Assembly: GCF_027359925.1 (NCBI RefSeq)
Contig: NZ_CP114767.1
Coordinates: forward strand, 1,240,001-1,304,000
Reading direction: 5' to 3'
Length of the DNA stretch: 64,000 nt
Source: Hymenobacter canadensis
GTDB lineage: Bacteria > Bacteroidota > Bacteroidia > Cytophagales > Hymenobacteraceae
The translations under genes and the position numbers were made by a program. Under the pieces are notes generated by a model. It saw nothing but the letters and a program-made list of their open reading frames with translations, was not told the DNA's origin and did no database searches. Shown one piece after another: positions 60,169 through 64,000 of this stretch (the first letter of the stretch is position 1; each line of letters starts with the position of its first letter).

Positions 60169-60807
60169 ATGGATTTTGCCAAAATGCCCGATGGGCTGAT
60201 TCCGGTGATTGTGCAGGACGCCCACACCGGGCAGGTGCTCATGCTGGGCTACCAGAACGAGGAAGCTCAACTGGCGACCCGCGAAACGGGCCACGTGACG
60301 TTCTTTTCCCGCTCCAAGCAGCGCCTCTGGACCAAGGGCGAAACATCAGGAAACTACCTCACCGTGGTGAGTGAGCACGAGGACTGCGACCAGGACGCGC
60401 TGCTCATCCGCGCCATTCCCGACGGCCCGACCTGCCACCGGGGTACCACCAGCTGCTTCGAGCAGCCCGCCCAGACGGCCTACCCGGCGCCGGCCGTGAG
60501 CTTCATCGCGGAGCTGGAGCGCCTGGTGCAGCGCCGCCACCAGCACCCCGACGAAGACCCCAAGTCGTACACCGTCTCCTTGTTCCGTAAGGGTATGCCC
60601 AAAATTGCCCAGAAAGTGGGAGAGGAGGCCGTGGAAACCGTTATCGATGCTGTGGGGGGCAATGTGGAGGGCTTGAAGGGCGAAGCTGCCGACTTGCTTT
60701 ACCATTTGTTGGTACTGCTGACGGCCTCGGGTCTCTCGCTGGAAGATGTGGTGGCCGTTCTCAAGCAGCGCCATACCACCATTTCCGGCGGCGTGCGTCG
60801 GGATTAG
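60169..60807 (+). CDS. hisI: Bifunctional phosphoribosyl-AMP cyclohydrolase/phosphoribosyl-ATP pyrophosphatase
   Basis: 212 residues. The N-terminal HisI part has FFSRSKQRLWTKGETSGN and the zinc Cys in DCDQDALL and TCHRGTTSCF. The C-terminal HisE part has GEEAVETVIDA. It performs steps 2 and 3. It is the last his gene, and a strong terminator follows. Confidence 0.97.
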   Translation: MDFAKMPDGLIPVIVQDAHTGQVLMLGYQNEEAQLATRETGHVTFFSRSKQRLWTKGETSGNYLTVVSEHEDCDQDALLIRAIPDGPTCHRGTTSCFEQPAQTAYPAPAVSFIAELERLVQRRHQHPDEDPKSYTVSLFRKGMPKIAQKVGEEAVETVIDAVGGNVEGLKGEAADLLYHLLVLLTASGLSLEDVVAVLKQRHTTISGGVRRD

Positions 60808-60819
60808 CTAAACGCTCCT

Positions 60820-60873
60820 AAATCAAAGAAGCCCCCTACCGACTGCGAGTTGGTAAGGGGCTTCTTTGATTTA
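60820..60873. terminator. Bidirectional terminator ending the his operon
   Basis: A long stem, TAAATCAAAGAAGCCCC with its complement at 60857-60873, has A and T runs at both ends. It lies between hisIE and the convergent gene at 60883. Confidence 0.88.
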
Positions 60874-60882
60874 GGGCATTAT

Positions 60883-61905
60883 CTACCTGTTAGTCAAATT
60901 CTTCCTAATTTTTTCTAGTAGAATCCGGACAATCTCTAAGTCGTCCACGTCCTGAATGCTCAGTTGGGTATCCAGGCCCGGCCCGGCGATGTGAATCAGG
61001 TAGCCCTCAGCGGGCGGAGCCATCGGTGGTTCGGATACTCGGGGAGGAGCCGGCGGGGCTGGCCGGGGCGCCGGGATAGGCTCAGGGGTAGCGGCGGCAA
61101 CCTGAAGTATAACAGGAGGTACAACGGCTGCTTCCTGGGAATACTGTGTGGCTGCGTTGGGAATTGTCCGGTTTAGCCCAAACAGCGCCGACACCGGGTC
61201 TGAGTCCATTGCAGCCTCTGTAAGCGACTCAGGGGGCGCAGACGGTACAAGACCCGTCTCAGGGAATGTGCTATCCATGGCGTAGCGCTCTGGAGGGTCT
61301 AAACGGGAGTCCTCAGAATATGCTACAGCAGGAGAGGAGGAAGACGCGGCGGGTACATCTGAAGCCTTGAACAGATTCAGCGGCATCTCGCCACTGGCAA
61401 GCTCGCGCCGCGGGCCTTGTTGTGCGGCCAGTTGGTCGATGTCGGCCACTACGTTGCGTTCATCCAGAATCCCTGCCATGCGTGCGCCATCGACGAATGC
61501 CTTGGCCACATTCTGCGCATTAATCTCTTCCACCCCAAACTCCCGGATCAGCATGATGTCAAACATCTGCACGGGTAGTTCCTTGTTTCTGAATTTGCGG
61601 CTTATCTGGGAGAATAGTGGCGGATGCAGGAAGGCTTCGCGGTGGTACAGCAATTCCTCCTGCTTATCGTAGGCATGCTTGATGCGGCGAAACAGATTTG
61701 TGGTTGTGAGTAACTCACGTTTGCTGGTGAGCAAACCAAATTTCACAGCCGATCCTAGGATGGCTTTGAAGGAGCCGCTCACTTTTCGGTTCAGCTTACG
61801 GGCACAAGCCTCAATAGAACACTTTCCACCAGTGTCATCAACCACTTCTGCTACTTCCCAGGCTCCTGCGTAGGAAGTCCTAGGATAATCGATAGTCTTA
61901 GGCAT
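60883..61905 (-). CDS. Unrecognised protein, winged-helix-like N-domain and Pro-rich linker
   Basis: 340 residues from ATG 61905 (MPKTIDYPRTSYAGAWEVAE). Residues 1-140 look like two small helical domains: one begins CSIEACARKLNRKVSGSFKA, the other begins IMLIREFGVEEINAQNVAKA. This resembles the layout of DUF5343-like proteins, at pattern level only. Residues ~170-300 are a Ser/Pro/Ala-rich linker and the last ~35 a charged helix. No signal peptide. AT content is higher than in neighbours, and the upstream region holds a phased AAAAGT array, so recent acquisition is possible. Confidence 0.65.
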   Translation of the reverse strand: MPKTIDYPRTSYAGAWEVAEVVDDTGGKCSIEACARKLNRKVSGSFKAILGSAVKFGLLTSKRELLTTTNLFRRIKHAYDKQEELLYHREAFLHPPLFSQISRKFRNKELPVQMFDIMLIREFGVEEINAQNVAKAFVDGARMAGILDERNVVADIDQLAAQQGPRRELASGEMPLNLFKASDVPAASSSSPAVAYSEDSRLDPPERYAMDSTFPETGLVPSAPPESLTEAAMDSDPVSALFGLNRTIPNAATQYSQEAAVVPPVILQVAAATPEPIPAPRPAPPAPPRVSEPPMAPPAEGYLIHIAGPGLDTQLSIQDVDDLEIVRILLEKIRKNLTNR

Positions 61906-61972
61906 ATAACAGGTGGCTTGAAGTGTAAAGAGTAAGTAAATATAAAAGCATATAATCATTATACAAGTAGCA

Positions 61973-62026
61973 AAAAGTACATAAAAGTCAATAAAAGTAA
62001 TACCTTTTTATACTTTATGTACTTTT
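61973..62026. promoter_or_regulatory. 10-bp-phased AAAAGT array with inverted half
   Basis: AAAAGT occurs at 61973, 61983 and 61993, exactly 10 bp apart. ACTTT follows at 62012 and ACTTTT at 62021. The outer AAAAGTACAT and ATGTACTTTT are complementary. It lies about 70 bp upstream of the minus-strand gene at 61905. It could be an operator, curved DNA or a protein-loading site. Confidence 0.55.
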
Positions 62027-63033
62027 ATATGCCTTTGACTTATTATGCTATAAATTTGATAATAATCGCCTGCCTATACATCACTCGATAAAACTGGTAA
62101 ATTATATACCACACTAATGTCGGGCGGGAGCAGGGCCTGGCGAGAGGTCTGAATAAGGTAGTGTAACGGCCTTAACTTGGTGTCCATAGAGTATTGACTA
62201 GACCACAGGCAATTTTTGGCTGGTAATGAACTGCGGCTGCTACAAGCGTCAATATGATCCAGCAAGGCATGTCCGCACAAACGCCTGAGACGAACATTAC
62301 ATTTCTGATGCACTAAGTAGGAGAGTGGAAACAGGGAAATTTAACCTGGGTAGGGTAGAAGACTATCTTCTTTCCCGACGAGACCTTCTTAACACAGTAG
62401 AAATTAAGCCTGCAAAATGAAGTCCCATACGCTACTTAGTTTCGGCCGAAACTTGGGACCAATAAGAATTCAGTGCTGGTATGAAACCATACAGGTATCC
62501 AGCCTAAGCTGGGTGGTACTTGATTTTGCCGGGGTTTGGGCCCTACACGTCAGCCGTGACCGGCCATCCGGAATCTGCGCATGCGTTCTGACACCCAGTG
62601 CAACCATAGTCGTGGCGGATTTTCACAGCCGAGCCAGGGCCGACATTTCCAGCCAGCTACGTAGTTGCAGCACCGTCCGGCGTGCAGGACGGTGCGGACA
62701 AATAGCGTACTCAACGCAGGATTACCCGCTACGGACACAGCCGTAGCTGCTGCTTCGCTTGTTCCTAATCGACGCTGGATTCATTTGCTGCAGTGGCTGA
62801 AGCACTGGTAACTCCAGCTACTGAGTTTACTGCAGTAGCAGTCATACTATATGGTTTTACGCTCTCCTTGATCTTGTCCGTAATCAGCAGGCGTAAGTAT
62901 AACAACAATGTATATCTACTATTTTCGTAAACTCAGTAATAGCTCAGATGTGGTTGAGTAACCATAAACGTGCTACCGAAAACGGCCGCTGCTTATTGTC
63001 TTATAATTTATATTATGTTAAGTAGAGTTTTGA

Positions 63034-63066
63034 AAAATCATCCCGGCGCATTGCCGGGATGATTTT
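63034..63066. terminator. Terminator of the TPR gene
   Basis: A 14-bp perfect stem, AAAATCATCCCGGC with its complement, lies 35 bp past the stop of the minus-strand TPR gene. Confidence 0.85.
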
Positions 63067-63101
63067 AGGGTACTTCCCTACTGCCCGAAGGTGCAGTAGA
63101 A

Positions 63102-64000
63102 TTACTTCTTCAAAGCATCAAGCTTGGCGTTCATTCGCTCAGCATCAGCATTGCGTCCGAGCTTGGTATATACCTTGCCCAACGAAGAAATAGTAGAACG
63201 GTCATCGGGCTGGGCGGCCAACGCTTTTTCGAAATACGGCAAGGACTCGGCGAAATACTTTTTGCCATCCGCCTCAAACTTCTTTCCTGACTTATTGTAG
63301 GTAGCCAAGTCCATCTTGCTGGCTTTGGTATACAAATCAGCCGCCTTGTTGTAGTTGTACACGCCCAGGTTGAAGTTGGCGTCAAAGTTGGTTGGCTCCG
63401 CTTCCACAGCCATGCGATACGCCTTCACGGCTTCTTCAGGCTGCTTAGCCCCGTCGAGCAATGAGCCTTTCACTGCGTACAGGTTGGCGTTCTTCGGGTC
63501 AGCGGCAATGGCTTTATCGATTTTAGCCAGTGCTTCCTTGCCGCGGCCAGCGCTCAGATCAGCATTCAAGTCTTCCAGCATGAACCCCTTGTTGTTTGGG
63601 TACGCCTGCAGTGCCTGCTGCAGCACTTTGGTAGCTTCGGCTTCGTTCTTTTCCTGCCGCGCAATCTGCAGCATGCGGCCGTACATCTGCGGCGACTTGT
63701 AATTCATGGCTATCAACTGGCCATACGTAGACTTTGCGGTGGCAAAATCGTTCTTGGCTTCCGCAGCATAAGCTGAGTACAGATACGCCGTGGTATCCTG
63801 CGGGCGAATCTGCTGAGCCATCTGGTACGACTTGATGGCCCCGTCGTAGTCTTTGCCGTTGTAGCTTTCCACACCGGCATTCAGCGCCATACCGTACAGG
63901 TTGTCGAGCTTGGCCGTAGCCTGCTTGCCGTACTCACCGTCTTTGCCTTCCAGCTCGATGGTTTTCTTGTACGACTCGAAGGCCACGCGTGTGCCTTCGC
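63102..64000 (-). CDS. Tetratricopeptide-repeat protein (5' end outside window)
   Basis: The frame is open to the window edge, so the GTG at 63986 is probably internal; 299 residues are visible. TPR units include VESYNGKDYDGAIKSYQMAQ, NLYAVKGSLLDGAKQPEEAV and LGKVYTKLGRNADAERM. It probably mediates protein contacts; the N-terminus that would show location is missing. Lower GC than the first 60 kb. Confidence 0.85.
   Translation of the reverse strand, partial: EGTRVAFESYKKTIELEGKDGEYGKQATAKLDNLYGMALNAGVESYNGKDYDGAIKSYQMAQQIRPQDTTAYLYSAYAAEAKNDFATAKSTYGQLIAMNYKSPQMYGRMLQIARQEKNEAEATKVLQQALQAYPNNKGFMLEDLNADLSAGRGKEALAKIDKAIAADPKNANLYAVKGSLLDGAKQPEEAVKAYRMAVEAEPTNFDANFNLGVYNYNKAADLYTKASKMDLATYNKSGKKFEADGKKYFAESLPYFEKALAAQPDDRSTISSLGKVYTKLGRNADAERMNAKLDALKK

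Larger units (their letters stand above)
61906..63101. other. AT-rich region of about 1.2 kb without a convincing gene
   Basis: Several short ORFs exist on both strands but none has a recognised domain or good start. Structures seen: the AAAAGT array (61973-62026), a 16-bp palindrome AGTTTCGGCCGAAACT (about 62437), a 9-bp hairpin GCACCGTCC/GGACGGTGC (about 62671-62696), and a terminator at 63034. The region may be a decayed gene, an acquired fragment or hold an RNA. Confidence 0.5.

Noticed and set aside
62074..62313. 79-codon minus-strand ORF in the AT-rich region, considered as a transposase remnant
   Set aside because: No transposase motif, signal peptide or conserved pattern; composition unlike the neighbouring genes.
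62764..62930. Short minus-strand frame ending in TATAVNSVAG and ESSVD that looks like a protein C-terminus
   Set aside because: No good start codon, an upstream stop soon appears and no family is recognisable; kept only as part of the gene-free region.

Overview
The window is high-GC DNA from a member of the Bacteroidota, most likely a Hymenobacter-like Cytophagales bacterium. Supporting signs are the Bacteroidota -7 promoter element TAnnTTTG upstream of several genes, a CcoN-CcoO fusion, a secreted protease with a type IX secretion (T9SS) C-terminal domain, a TonB-dependent receptor with a carboxypeptidase-regulatory-like N-domain, DUF2911, an HU/SPOR fusion, a bacillithiol gene (bshB1) and a bifunctional HisB. 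No rRNA, tRNA, CRISPR array or intact insertion sequence was recognised. This assignment rests on reading alone.

Layout. 1-1.5 kb: an M23 peptidase (cut by the window edge) and bshB1. 1.6-19.5 kb: a respiration/stress island. It holds ccoNO-ccoQ-ccoP-ccoG-ccoH, a SafE-like membrane protein, ccoI-ccoS, four tandem-domain universal stress proteins, a D-lactate-dehydrogenase-like enzyme, a CxxC-less thioredoxin-like protein, a 32-residue membrane peptide, and an overlapping gene pair encoding a PAS histidine kinase and a receiver/Crp-type hybrid regulator. 19.6-29 kb: accC, an alpha-oxoamine synthase, a histone H1-like protein, tyrS, holA and a RES/Xre toxin-antitoxin pair. 29-40 kb: a large TPR protein, an outer-membrane barrel, an HU/SPOR protein, exbB-exbD-tonB, folC and trmB. 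40-52 kb: a DinB-like enzyme, a TrpF-like protein, mnmA, a T9SS subtilase, rpe, a TonB-dependent receptor, a sterol-desaturase-family hydroxylase, a Crp-like regulator and a DUF2911 protein. 52.4-60.8 kb: a complete histidine operon, hisG-D-C-B-H-A-F-IE, preceded by a His-rich leader peptide. 60.9-64 kb: an unrecognised gene, about 1.2 kb of AT-rich DNA without a convincing gene, and a truncated TPR gene.

Main finding. Six promoters in the respiration/stress island share one geometry: box TGA-N6-TCA, 10 bp, a second such box, 23 bp, then a TAnnTTTG-like -7 element. The boxes are therefore centred near -41 and -63. Both boxes are perfect TGA/TCA at ccoNO, ccoI and the thioredoxin-like gene; one box is degenerate at ldhA and at two usp promoters. 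The half-site spacing is that of Crp/Fnr proteins. The receiver/Crp hybrid encoded in the middle of the island keeps the E-x3-R recognition pattern and is the obvious candidate activator. This looks like a compact, kinase-controlled low-oxygen regulon.

Second theme. The window is full of intergenic inverted repeats in several sequence families, usually just upstream of a start codon. All seven gene junctions of the his operon carry one. Several families are built from imperfect 7-nt (or 8-nt) tandem units. One element is inserted in frame inside ccoI.
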